Shown piece after piece: positions 37,601 through 51,119 of a stretch of DNA of 64,000 bases. Source of the stretch: Xylocopa sonorina (taxonomy: Eukaryota > Arthropoda > Insecta > Hymenoptera > Apidae); contig NW_027490239.1 in NCBI RefSeq assembly GCF_050948175.1, forward strand, positions 682,001 through 746,000. The letters are read 5' to 3'. The translations under genes were made by a program, and so were the position numbers. Numbering within the stretch: the stretch's first letter is position 1; each line of letters opens with the position of its first letter. Below the pieces are notes generated by a model that was not told the DNA's origin, ran no database searches, and saw only the letters and a list, made by a program, of their open reading frames with translations.

Positions 37601-40600
37601 ATCATATTATACCTTACCATGAAACATAGAAATGAGATGCGATATCGCGTTTTAAGTATCATAAATCTCTATTGCTACGATACGTAGACATCTGCAAACG
37701 CTATTTCCTTGCTAGGAAGTGTCGCATTTACATTCATTTGAAGTGTAGACGAGGAATACATAACACTTCGCAAATCATATTATATCTTACCATGAAACAT
37801 AGAAATGAGATGCGATATCGCGTTTTAAGAAGCATTAGAAAGCTATTGCTATGATACGTAGACATTTGCAAACGCTATTTCCTTGCAAGGAAGTGTCGCA
37901 TTTACATTCATTTGAAGTGTTGACGAGGAATACATAACACTTCGCAAATCATATTATATCTTACCATGAAACATGGAAACGAGATGGAATATCGCGTTTT
38001 AAGAATCATAAGAACTCTATTGCTACGATACGTAGACATCTGCAAACGCTATTTCCTAGCGAGGAAGTGTCGCATTCACATTCATTTGAAGTGTAGACGA
38101 GGAATACATAACACTTCGCAAATCATATTATATCTTACCAAGAAACATAGAAATGAGATGCGATTTCGCGTTCTAAGAAGCATTAGAACTCTATTGCTAC
38201 GATACGTAGACATCTGCAAACGCTATTTCTTAGCGAGGAAGTGTCGCATTCACATTCATTTGAAGTGTAGACGAGGAATACATAACACTTCGCAAATCAT
38301 ATTATATCTTACCATGAAACATAGAAATGTGATGGAATATCGCGTTTTAAGAATCATAAGAACTCTATGCTACTATACGTAGACATCTGCAAACGCTATT
38401 TCCTTGCAAGGAAGTGTCGCATTTACATTCATTTGAAGTGTTGACGAGGAATACATAACACTTCGAAAATCATATTATATCTTACCATGAAACATAGAAA
38501 CGAGATGGAATACCGCGTTTTAAGAATCTCAAGAACTCTATTACTACGATACGTAGACATCTGCAAACGCTATTTCCTAGCGAGGAAGTGTCGCATTCAC
38601 ATTCATTTGAAGTGTAGACGAGGAATACATAACACTTCGCAAATCATATTATATCTTACCATGAAACATAGTAACGAGATGGAATATCGCGTTTTAAGAA
38701 TCATAAGAACTCTATTGCTACGATACGTAGACATCTGCAAACGCTATTTCCTTGCAAGGATGTGTCGCATTTACATTCATTTGAATCGTATTCAAGGAAT
38801 ACATAACACTTCGCAATGAATATTATATCTTATCATGAAACATAGAAATGAGATGTGACATCTTGTTTTAAGAAGTATTAGAACTCCATTCTTAGGATAC
38901 GTGGTCATCTGGAAACGCTATTTCCTAGCAAGGAAGTGTCGCATTTACATTCTTTTGAACTGTAGACGAGGAATACATGACTCTTCGCAAATCATATTAT
39001 ATCTTACCATGAAACCGAAATGAGATGCGATATCGCGTTCTAAGAAGCATCAGAAATCCATTGCTACGATACGTAGACACCTGCAAACGCTATTTCCTTG
39101 CTAGGAAGTGTCGCATTTACATTCATTCGATGTGTAGACGAGGAATACATAACACTTCGCAAATCATATTATATCTTACCATGAAACATAGAAATGAGAT
39201 GCGATATCACGTTTTAAGAATCATAAGGACACTATTGCTACGATGCGTAGACATCTGCAAACGCTATATCCTTGCAAGGAAGTGTCGCATTTACATTCAC
39301 TTTAAGTGTAGACGAGGAATACATATCACTTCGCAAATCATATTATACCTTACCATGAAACATAGAAATGAAATGCGATATCGCGTTTTAAGTATCATAA
39401 ATCTCTATTGCTACGATACGTAGACATCTGCAAACGCTATTTCCTTGCAAGGAAGTGTCGCATTTACATTCATTTGAAGTGTTGACGAGGAATACATAAC
39501 ACTTCGCAAATCATATTATATCTTACCATGAAACATAGAAATGAGATGCGATTTCGCGTTCTAAGAAGCACCAGAAATCCATTGCTACGATACGTAGACA
39601 TCTGCAAAAGCTATTTCCTTGCAAGGAAGTGTCGCATTTACATTCATTTGAAGTGTAGACGAGGAATACATATCACTTCGCAAATCATATTATACCTTAC
39701 CATGAAACATAGAAATGAGATGCGATATCGCGTTTTAAGTATCATAAATCTCTATTGCTACGATACGTAGACATCTGCAAACGCTATTTCCTTGCAAGGA
39801 AGAGTCACATTTACATTCATTTGAATCGTAGACGAGGAATACATAACACTTCGCAATGAATATTATATCTTATCATGAAACATATAAATGAGATGTGACA
39901 TCTTGTTTTAAGGAGTATTAGAACTCCATTCTTACGATACGTGGTCATCTGGAAACGCTATTTCCTAGCAAGGAAGTGTCGCATTTACATTCTTTTGAAG
40001 AGTAGACGAGGAATACATGACTCTTCGCAAATCATATTATATCTTACCATGAAACATAGAAATGAGATGCGATATCGCGTTTTAGGAAGCATTAGAAAGC
40101 TATTGCTATGATACGTAGACATTTGCAAACGCTATTTCCTTGCAAGGAAGTGTCGCATTTACATTCATTTGAAGTGTTGACGAGGAATACATAACACTTC
40201 GCAAATCATATTATATCTTACCATGAAACATAGAAACGAGATGGAATATCGCGTTTTAAGAATCATAAGAACTCTATTGCTACGATACGTAGACATCTGC
40301 AAACGCTATTTCCTAGCGAGGAAGTGTCGCATTCACATTCATTTGAAGTGTAGACGAGGAATACATAACACTTCGCAAATCATATTATATCTTACCAAGA
40401 AACATAGAAATGAGATGCGATTTCGCGTTCTAAGAAGCATTAGAACTCTATTGCTACGATACGTAGACATCTGCAAACGCTATTTCTTAGCGAGGAAGTG
40501 TGGCATTCACATTCATTTGAAGTGTAGACGAGGAATACATAACACTTCGCAAATCATATTATATCTTACCATGAAACATAGAAATGTGATGGAATATCGC

Positions 40601-42539
40601 GTTTTAAGAATCATAAGAACTCTATGCTACTATACGTAGACATCTGCAAACGCTATTTCCTTGCAAGGAAGTGTCGCATTTACATTCATTTGAAGTGTTG
40701 ACGAGGAATACATAACACTTCGCAAATCATATTATATCTTACCATGAAACATAGAAACGAGATGGAATACCGCGTTTTAAGAATCATAAGAACTCTATTA
40801 CTACGATATGTAGACATCTGCAAACGCTATTTCCTAGCGAGGAAGTGTCGCATTCACATTCATTTGAAGTGTAGACGAGGAATATATAACACTTCGCAAA
40901 TCATATTATATCTTACCATGAAACATAGAAATGAGATGCGATATCGCGTTTTAAGAAGCATTAGAACACTATTGCTACGATACGTAGACATCTGCAAACG
41001 CTATTTCCTAGCGAGGAAGTGTCGCATTCACATTCATTTGAAGTGTAGACGAGGAATACATAACACTTCGCAAATCATATTATACCTTACCATGAAACAT
41101 AGAAATGAGATGCGATATCGCGTTTTAAGTATCATAAATCTCTATTGCTACGATACGTAGACATCTGCAAACGCTATTTCCTTGCTAGGAAGTGTCGCAT
41201 TTACATTCATTTGAAGTGTAGACGAGGAATACATAACACTTCGCAAATCATATTATATCTTACCATGAAACATAGAAATGAGATGCGATTTCGCGTTTTA
41301 AGAAGCATTAGAACTCTATTGCTACGATACGTAGTCATCTGCAAACGCTATTTTTTTGCAAGTAAGTGTCGCAATTACATTCATTTGAAGTGTTGACGAG
41401 GAATACATGATACTTCGCAAATCATAATATATCTTAAAATGAAACATAGAAATGAGATGCGATTTCGCGTTTTAAGATGCATTAGAACACTATTGCTACG
41501 ATAGGTAGACATCTGCAAACGCTATTTCCTAGCGAGGAAGTGTCGCATTCACATTCATTTGAAGTGTAGACGAGGAATACATAACACTTCGCAAATCATA
41601 TTATATCTTACCATGAAACATAGAAATGAGATGTGACATCTTGTTTTAAGAAGTATTAGAACTCCATTCTTACGATACGTGGTCATCTGGAAACGCTATT
41701 TCCTAGCAAGGAAGTGTCGCATTTACATTCTTTTGAAGTGTAGACGAGGAATACATGACTCTTCGCAAATCGTATTATATCTTACCATGAAACAGAAATG
41801 AGATGCGATTTCGCGTTCTAAGAAGCATCAGAAATCCATTGCTACGATACGTAGACATCTGCAAACGCTATTTCCTTGCTAGGAAGTGTCGCATTTACAT
41901 TCATTCGATGTGTAGACGAGGAATACATAACACTTCGCAAATCATATTATATCTTACCATGAAACATAGAAATGAGATGCGATATCGCGTTTTAAGAAGC
42001 ATTAGAACACTATTGCTACGATTGGTAGACATTTGCAAACGCTATTTCCTTTCAAGGAAGTGTCGCATTTACATTCATTTGAAGTGTAGACGAGGAATAC
42101 ATAACACTTCGCAAATCATATTATATCTTACCATGGAACATAGAAATGAGATCCGATATCACGTTTTAAGAATCATAAGGACTCTATTGCTACGATACGT
42201 AGACATCTGCAAACGCTATATCCTTGCAAGGAAGTGTCGCATTTACATTCATTTTAAGTGTAGACGAGGAATACATGACACTTCGCAAATCATATTATAT
42301 CTTACCATGAAACATAGAAATGAGATGCGATTTCGCGTTTTAAGAAGCATTAGAACTCTATTGCTACGATACGCAGACATCTGCAAACGCTATTTCCTAG
42401 CGAGGAAGTGTCGCATTCGCATTCATTTGAAGTGTAGACGAGGAATACATAACACTTCGCAAATCATATTATATCTTACCATGAAACATAGAAAAGAGAT
42501 GGAATATCGCGTTTTAAGAATCATAAGAACTCTATGCTA

Positions 42540-44500
42540 CGATACGTAGACATCTGCAAACGCTATTTCCTTGCAAGGAAGTGTCGCATTTACACTCATT
42601 TGAATCGTAGTCGAGGAATGCATAACACTTCGCAATGAATATTATATCTTATCATGAAACATAGAAATGAGTTGCGACATCTTGTTTTAAGAAGCATCAG
42701 AAATCCATTGCTACGATACGTAGATATCTGCAAACGCTATTTCCTTGCTAGGAAGTGTCGCATTTACATTCATTTGAAGTGTAGACGAGGAATACATAAC
42801 ACTTCGCAAATCATATTATATCTTACCATGAAACATATAAATGAGATGCGATATCGCGTTTTAAGAAGCATTAGAACTATATTGCTACGATACCTAGACA
42901 TCTGCAGACGCTATTTCCTAGCGAGGAAGTGTGGCATTCACATTTATTTGAAGTGTAAACGAGGAATACATAACACTTCGCAAATCATATTATATCTTAC
43001 CATGAAACATAGAAATGAAGTGCGATATCGCATTTTAAGAATCATAAGATCTCTATTGCTACGATACGTAGACATGTGCAAACGCTATTTCCTTGCAAGG
43101 AAGTGTCGCAATTACATTCATTTGAATCGTAGACGAGGAATGCATAACACTTCGAAATGAATATTATATCTTATCATGAAACATAGATATGAGATGCAAT
43201 ATCTCGTTTTAAGAAGCATTTGAACTCTATTGCTTCGATACGTAGACATCTGCAAACGCTATTTCCAAGCGTGGAAGCGTCGCATTCACATTCATTTGAA
43301 GTGTAGACGAGGAATACATAACACTTCGCAAATCATATTGTATCTTACCATGAAACATGGAAATGAGATGCGATATCGCGGTTTAAGAAGCATTAGAACT
43401 CTATCGCTACGATACCTAGACATCTGCAGACGCTATTCCCTTGCAAGGAAGTGTCGCATTTACATTCATTTGAAGTGTAGACGAGGAATACATAACACTT
43501 CGCAAATCATATTATATCTTACCATGAAACATAGAAATGAGATGCGATATCGCGTTTTAAGAAGCATTAGAAATCTATTGCTACGATACGTAGAAATCTG
43601 CAAACGCTATTTCCTAGCGAGGAAGTGTGGCATTCACATTCAATTGAAGTGTAAACGAGGAATACATAACACTTCGCAAATCATATTATATCTTACCATG
43701 AAACATAGAAATAAAATGCGATATCGCGTTTTAAGAATCATAAAAACTCTATTGCTACGATACGTAGACATCTGCAAACGCCATTTCCTTGCAAGGAAGT
43801 GTCGCATTTACATTCATTTGAAGTGTAGACGAGGAATACATGACACTTCGTAAATCATATTATATCTTACCATGAAACATAAAAATGAGATGCGATATCG
43901 CGTTGTAAGAAGCATTAGAACTCTATTGCTACGATAGGTAGACAACTGCAAACGCTATTTCCTTGCAAGGAAGTGTCGCATTTACATTCATTTGAATCGT
44001 AGACGAGGAATGCATAACACTTCGCAAATCATATTATATCTTGCCATGAAACATAGAAATGGGATGCGATATCGCGTTTTAAGAATCATAAGAACTCTAT
44101 TGCTACGATACGTAGACATCTGCAAGCGCTATTTCCTTGCAAGTAAGTGTCGCATTTACATTCATTTGAATCGTAGACGAGGAATGCATAACACTTCGCA
44201 ATGAATATTATATCTTACCATGAAACATAGAAATGAGATGCGATATCGCGTTTTAAGAAGCAATAGAAACCTATTGCTACGATACGTAGACATCTGCAAA
44301 CGCTACTTCTTTGCAAGGAAGTGTCGCATTTACATTCATTTGAAGTGTAGACGAGAAATACATAACACTTCGCAAATCATATTATATGTTACCATGAAAC
44401 ATAGAAATGAGATGCGATATCGCGTTTTAAGAATCATAAGATCTCTATTGCTACGATACGTAGACATGTGCAAACGCTATTTCCGTGCTAGGAAGTGTCG
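42540..44500 (+). repeat. Transition between monomer domains
   Basis: About eleven units between the mosaic domain and the 38-monomer domain. Here the ATAGATATGAGATGCAATATC unit type appears (43185 and 44576) and becomes frequent to the right. The TGTTGACGAGG and AACGAGATGGAATACCG types so common to the left disappear. Local duplicates such as 43230-43420 and 44622-44810 share GCTATTTCCAAGCGTGGAAG. The change of repertoire is fairly abrupt, within about 2 kb. Confidence 0.7.
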
Positions 44501-47500
44501 CAATTACATTCATTTGAATCGTAGACGAGGAATGCATAACACTTCGAAATGAATATTATATCTTATCATGAAACATAGATATGAGATGCAATATCTCGTT
44601 TTAAGAAGCATTTGAACTCTATTGCTTCGATACGTAGACATCTGCAAACGCTATTTCCAAGCGTGGAAGTGTCGCATTCACATTCATTTGAAGTGTAGAC
44701 GAGGAATACGTAACACTTCGCAAATCATATTATATCTTACCATGAAACATGGAAATGAGATGCGATATCGCGGTTTAAGAAGCATTAGAACTCTATCGCT
44801 ACTATACCTAGACATCTGCAGACGCTATTCCCTTGCAAGGAAGTGTCGCATTTACATTCATTTGAATCGTAGACGAGGAATGCATAGCACTTAGCAATGA
44901 ATACTATATCTTATCATGAAACATAGATATGAGTTGCAATATCTCGTTTTAAGAAGCATTTGAGCTCTATTGCTTCGATACGTAGACATCTGCAAACGCT
45001 ATTTCCTTGCAAGGAAGTGTCGCATTTACATTCATTTGAAGTGTAGACGAGGAATACATAACACTTCGCAAATCATATTGTATCTTACCATGAAACATAG
45101 GAATGAGATGCGATATCGCGTTTTAAGAAGCATTAGAAATCTATTGCTACGATACGTAGAAATCTGCAAACGCTATTTCCTATCGAGGAAGTGTGGCATT
45201 CACATTCAATTGAAGTGTAAACGAGGAATACATAACACTTCGCAAATCATATTATATCTTACCATGAAACATAGAAATGAAATGCGATATCGCGTTTTAA
45301 GAATCATAAAAACTCTATCGCTACGATACGTAGACATCTGCAAACGCTATTTCCTTGCAAGGAAGTGTCGCATTTACATTCATTTGAAGTGTAGACGAGG
45401 AATACATGACACTTCGTAAATCATATTATATCTTACCATGAAACATAGAAATGAGATGCGATATCGCGTTGTAAGAAGCATTAGAACTCTATTGCTACGA
45501 TAGGTATACATCTGCAAACGTTATTTCCTTACAAGGAAGTGTCGCATTTACAGTCATTTGAAATGTGTAGACGAGGAATACATAACACTTCGCAAATCAT
45601 ATTATATCTTACCATGAAACATAGAAATGAGATGCGATATCGCGTCTTACGAAGCATTAGAAATCTATTGCTACGATACGTAGACATCTGCAGACGCTAT
45701 GTCCTAGCAAGGAAGTGTCGCATTTACGTTCATTTGAATCGTAGACGAGGAATGCATAACACTTCGCAAATCATATTATATCTTACCATGAAACATAGAA
45801 ATGAGATGCGATATCGCGTTCTAAGAAGCATTAGAAATCTATTGCCACGATACGTAGACATCTGCAAACGCTATTTCTTTGCAAGGAATTGTCGCATTTA
45901 CATTCATTTGAAGTGTAAACGAGGAACACATAACACTCCGCAAATCATATTATATCTTACCATGAGACATAGAAATGAGATGCGATATCGCGTTTTAAGA
46001 AGCATTAGAAATCTATTGCTACGATACCTAGACATCTGCAGACGCTATTTCCTAGCAAGGAAGAGTCGCATTTACACTCATTTGAAGTGCAGACGAGGAA
46101 TACATGACACTTCGCAAATCATATTTTATCTTACCATGAAACACAGAAATGTGATGCGATATCGCGTTTTAAGTATCATAAGTACTCCATTGCTACGCTA
46201 CGTAGACATCTGCAAACGCTATTTCCTTGCAAGGAAGTGTCGCATTTACATTCATTTGAATCGTAGACGAGGAATGCATAACACTTCGCAAATCATGTTA
46301 TATCTTGCCATGAAACATAGAAATGAGATGCGATATCGCGTTTTAAGAATCATAAGAACTCTATTGCTACGATACGTAGACATCTGCAGACGCTATTTCC
46401 TTGCAAGGAAGTGTAGCATTTACATTCATTTGGAGTGTAGACGAGGAATACATGTCACTTCGCAAATCATATTATATCTTACCATAAAACATAGAAATGA
46501 GATGTGATATCGCGTTTTAAGAATCATAAGGACTCAATTGCTACGATACGTAGACATCAGCAAGCGCTATTTCCTTGCAAGGAATTGTCGCATTTACATT
46601 CATTTGAATCGTAGACGAGGAATGCATAACACTTCGCAATGAATATTATATCTTACCATGAAACATAGAAATGAGATGCGATATCGCGTTTTACGAAGCA
46701 TTAGAAATCTATTGCTACGATACGTAGACATCTGCAGACGCTATGTCCTAGCAAGGAAGTGTCGCATTTACGTTCATTTGAATCGTAGACGAGGAATGCA
46801 TAACACTTCGCTAATCATATTATATCTTACCATGAAACATAGAAATGAGATGCGATATCGCGTTCTAAGAAGCATTAGAAATCTATTGCCACGATACGTA
46901 GACATCTGCAAACGCTATTTCTTTGCAAGGAATTGTCGCATTTACATTCATTTGAAGTGTAAACGAGGAACACATAACACTCCGCAAATCATATTATATC
47001 TTACCATGAAACATAGAAATGAGATGCGATATCGCGTTTTAAGAAGCATTAGAATTCTATTGCTACGATAGGTAGACACCTGCAAACGCTCTTTCCTAGC
47101 GAAGAAGTGTCGCATTCACATTCATTTGAAGTGTAGATGAGGAATACATAACACTTCGCAAATCATATTATATCTTACCATGAAACATAGAAATGAGATG
47201 TGGTATCGCGTTTTAAGAAGCATTAGAATTCTATTGCTACGATAGGTAGACATTTGCAAACGCTATTTCCTTGCAAGGAAGTGTCGCATTTACATTAATT
47301 TGAAGTGTAGACGAGGAATACATGACACTTCGCAAATCATATTATATCTTACCATGAAACATAGAAATGAGATGCGATATCGCGTTTTAAGTATCATATG
47401 AACTCCATTGCTACGATACGTAGACATCTGCAAACGCTATTTCCTTGCAAGGAAGTGTCGCATTTACGTTCATTTGAATCGTAGACGAGGAATGCATAAC

Positions 47501-47536
47501 ACTTCGCAATGAATATTATATCTTATCATGAAACAT

Positions 47537-47556
47537 AGATATGAGATGCAATATCT
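47537..47556. repeat. Alternative dyad of the GATATGAGATGCAATATC unit type
   Basis: In this unit type the common palindrome GCGATATCGC is lost, being replaced by GCAATATCTC. The upstream change AGAAAT to AGATAT creates a new dyad: arms AGATAT and ATATCT with an eight-base centre, and within it GAGAT and ATCTC around GCAAT. It occurs in every such unit inspected (for example 43185, 44576, 47537, 51193 and 63546). Symmetry is therefore kept at this place by different bases. Whether a protein binds here is unknown. Confidence 0.6.
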
Positions 47557-49615
47557 CGTTTTAAGAAGCATTTGAACTCTATTGCTACGATACCTAGACA
47601 TCTGCAGACGCTATTTCCTAGCAAGGAAGTGTCGCATTTACATTCATTTGAAGTGTAGACGAGGAATACATGACACTTCGCAAATCATATTATATCTTAC
47701 CATGAAACATAGAAATGAGATGCGATATCGCGTTTTAAGAAGCATTAGAAATCTATTGCTACGATACGTAGACATCTGCAAACGCTATTTCTTTGCAAGG
47801 AAGTGTCGCATTTACATTCAATTTAAGTGTAGACGAGGAATACATAACACTTCGCAAATCATATTATATCTTACCATGAAACATAGAAATGAGATGCGAT
47901 ATCGCGTTTTAAGAAGCATTAGAACTCTATCGCTACCATACCTAGACATCTGCAGACGCTATTTCCTAGCAAGGAAGTGTCGCATTTACATTCCTTTGAA
48001 GTGTAGACGAGGAATACATAACACTTCGCAAATCATACTATATCTTACCATTAAACATAGAAATGAGATGCGATATCGCGTTTTAAGTATCATAAGAGCT
48101 CTATTGCTACGATACGTAGATTTCTGCAAACCCTATTTCCTAGCGAGGAAGTGTCGCATTCACATTCATTTGAAGTGTAGACGAGGAATACATAACACTT
48201 CGCAAATCATATTATATCTTACCATGAAACATAGAAATGAGATGCGATATCGCGTTTTAAGAATTATAAGAACTTTATTGTTACGGTACGTAGACAACCG
48301 CAAACGCTATTTCCTTGCAAGGAAGTGTCGCATTTACATTCATTTGAATCGTATACGAGGAATGCATAACACTTCGCAATGAATATTATATCTTATCACG
48401 AAATATAGATATGAGATGCAATATCTCGTTTTAAGAAGCATTTGAACTCTATTGCTACGATACCTAGACATCTGCAGACGCTATTTCCTAGCACGGAAGT
48501 GTCGCATTTACATTCATTTGAAGTGTAGGCGAGGAATACATGACACTTCGCAAATCATATTATATCTTAGCATGAAACATAGAGACGAGATGCGATATCG
48601 CGTTTTAAGAGGCATTAGAAATCTATTGCTACGATACGTAGACATCTGCAAACGCTATTTGCTTGCTAGGAAGTGTCGCATTTACATTCATTTGAATCGT
48701 AGACGAGGAATGCATAACACTTCGCAATGAATATTATATCTTACCATGAAACATAGAAATGAGATGCGATATCGCGTTTTAAGTATCATAAGAACTCCAT
48801 TGCTACGATACGTAGACATCTGCAAACGCTATTTACTTGCAAGGAAGTCTCGCATTTACATTCATTTGAATCGTGGACGAGGAATGCATAACACTTCGCA
48901 ATGAATATTATATCTTATCATGAAACATAGATATGAGATGCAATATCTCGTTTTAAGAAGCATTTGATCTCTATTGCTACGATATCTAGGCATCTGCAGA
49001 CGCTATTTCCTTGATAGGAAGTGTCGCATTTACATTCATTTGAAGTGTAGACGAGGAATACATGACACTTCGCAAATCATATTGTATCTTACCATGAAAC
49101 ATAGAAATGAGATGCGATATCGCGTTTTAAGAAGCATTAGATATCTACTACTACGATACGTAGACATCTGCAAACGCTATTTCTTTGCAAGGAAGTGTCG
49201 CATTTACATTCAATTTAAGTGTAGACGAGGAATACATAACACTTCGCAAATGATATTATATCTTACCATGAAACCTAGAAATGAGATGCGATATCGCGTT
49301 TTAAGAAGCATTAGAAATCTATCGCTACGATACCTAGACATCTGCAGACGCTATTTCCTAGCAAGGAAGTGTCGCATTTACATTCCTTTGAAGTGTAGAC
49401 GAGGAATACATAACACTTCGCAAATCATACTATATCTTACCATAAAACATAGAAATGAGATGCGATATCGCGTTTTAAGAATCATAAGAGCTCTATTGCT
49501 ACGATACGTAGATTTCTGCAAACGCTATTTCCTAGCGAGGAAGTGTCGCATTCACATTCATTTGAAGTGTAGACGAGGAATACATAACACTTCGCAAATC
49601 ATATTATATCTTACC

Positions 49616-49789
49616 ATGAAACATAGAAATGAGATGCGATATCGCGTTTTAAGAATTATAAGAACTCCATTGCTACGATACGTAGACATCTGCAAACGCT
49701 ATTTCCTTGCAAGGAAGTGTCGCATTTACATTCATTTGAAGTGTAGACGAGGAATACATGACACTTCGCAAATCATATTATATCTTACC
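49616..49789 (+). repeat. Representative 174 bp monomer with internal palindromes
   Basis: Chosen as a near-typical unit without indels. It holds a perfect 10 bp palindrome GCGATATCGC (49636-49645), a five-base-arm dyad CTACG-ATA-CGTAG (49673-49685), and a perfect 10 bp palindrome CCTTGCAAGG (49705-49714). It also has a seven-base inverted pair GAAGTGT (49738-49744) and ACACTTC (49761-49767) around 16 bases. GAAGTGT occurs a second time at 49714-49720. The length is close to one nucleosome repeat, as in many centromeric satellites. No motif matching the mammalian CENP-B box (TTCGnnnnAnnCGGG) is present. Confidence 0.9.
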
Positions 49790-51119
49790 ATGAAACATAG
49801 AAATGAGATGCGATATCGCGTTTTAAGTATCATAAGAACTCCATTGCTACGATACGTAGACATCTGCAAACGCTATTTCCTTGCAAGGAAGTGTCGCATT
49901 TACATTCATTTGAATCGTAGACGAGGAATGCATAACACTTCGCAATGAATATTATATCTTACCATGAAACATAGAAATGAGATGCGATATCGCGTTTTAA
50001 GAAGCATTAGATATCTACTACTACGATACGTAGACATCTGCAAACGCTATTTCCTTGCAAGGAAGTGTCGCATGTACATTCATTTGAATCGTAGACGAGG
50101 AATGCATAACACTTCGCAATGAATATTATATCTTACCATGAAACATAGAAATGAGATGCGATATCGCGTTTTAAGTATCATAAGAACTCCATTGCTACGA
50201 TACGTAGACATCTGCAAACGCTATTTACTTGCAAGGAAGTGTCGCATTTACATTCATTTGAATCGTAGACGAGGAATGCATAACACTTCGCAATGAATAT
50301 TATATCTTATCATGAAACATAGATATGAGATGCAATATCTCGTTTTAAGAAGCATTTGAACTCTATTGCTACGATACCTAGGCATCTGCAGACGCTATTT
50401 CCTTGCTAGGTAGTGTCGCATTTACATTCATTTGAAGTGTAGACGAGGAATACATGACACTTCGCAATGAATATTATATCTTATCACGAAATATAGATAT
50501 GAGATGCAATATCTCGTTTTAAGAAGCAATTGAACTCTATTGCTACGATACCTAGTCATCTGCAGACGCTATTTCCTAGCAAGAAAGTGTCGCATTTACA
50601 TTCATTTGAAGTGTAGGCGAGGAATACATGACACTTCGCAAATCATATTATATCTTACCATGAAACATAGAAACGAGATGCGATATCGCGTTTTAAGAGG
50701 CATTAGAAATCTATTGCTACGATACGTAGACATCTGCAAACGCTATTTGCTTGCTAGGAAGTGTCGCATTTACATTCATTTGAAGTGTAGACGAGGAATA
50801 CATGACACTTCGCAAATCATATTATATCTTACCATGAAACATAGAAATGAGATGCGATATCGCGTTTTAAGAAGCATTAGAAATCTATTGCTACGATACG
50901 TAGACATCTGCAAACGCTATTTCTTTGCAAGGAAGTGTCGCATTTACATTCAATTTAAGTGTAGACGAGGAATACATAACACTTCGCAAATCATATTATA
51001 TCTTACCATGAAGCATAGAAATGAGATGCGATATCGCGTTTTAAGTATCATAAGAACTCCATTGCTACGATACGTAGACATCTGCAAACGCTATTTCCTT
51101 GCAAGGAAGTGTCGCATTT

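Larger units (their letters stand above)
26330..42540 (+). repeat. Mosaic domain of short higher-order duplications
   Basis: No single period rules here. Pairs that I can follow are: 27.54-28.25 with 29.62-30.2 kb (offset 2084) and again with about 41.08-41.8 kb; 31.83-33.21 with 33.22-34.60 kb (1387); 34.9-35.9 with 37.5-38.5 kb (2606); and 36.30-37.81 with 39.77-41.28 kb (3473). All offsets are 174n minus 2 to 7 bases, reflecting repeated small deletions such as GAAACAGAAATGAG (two bases short) and ATCATAAATCTC (one base short). The interval from 31.35 to 32.65 kb is paralogous to 9.03-10.37 kb (shared AACACTTAGCAAATC and CATTCGATGTGTAG) but lacks the 33 bp insertion. Confidence 0.82.
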
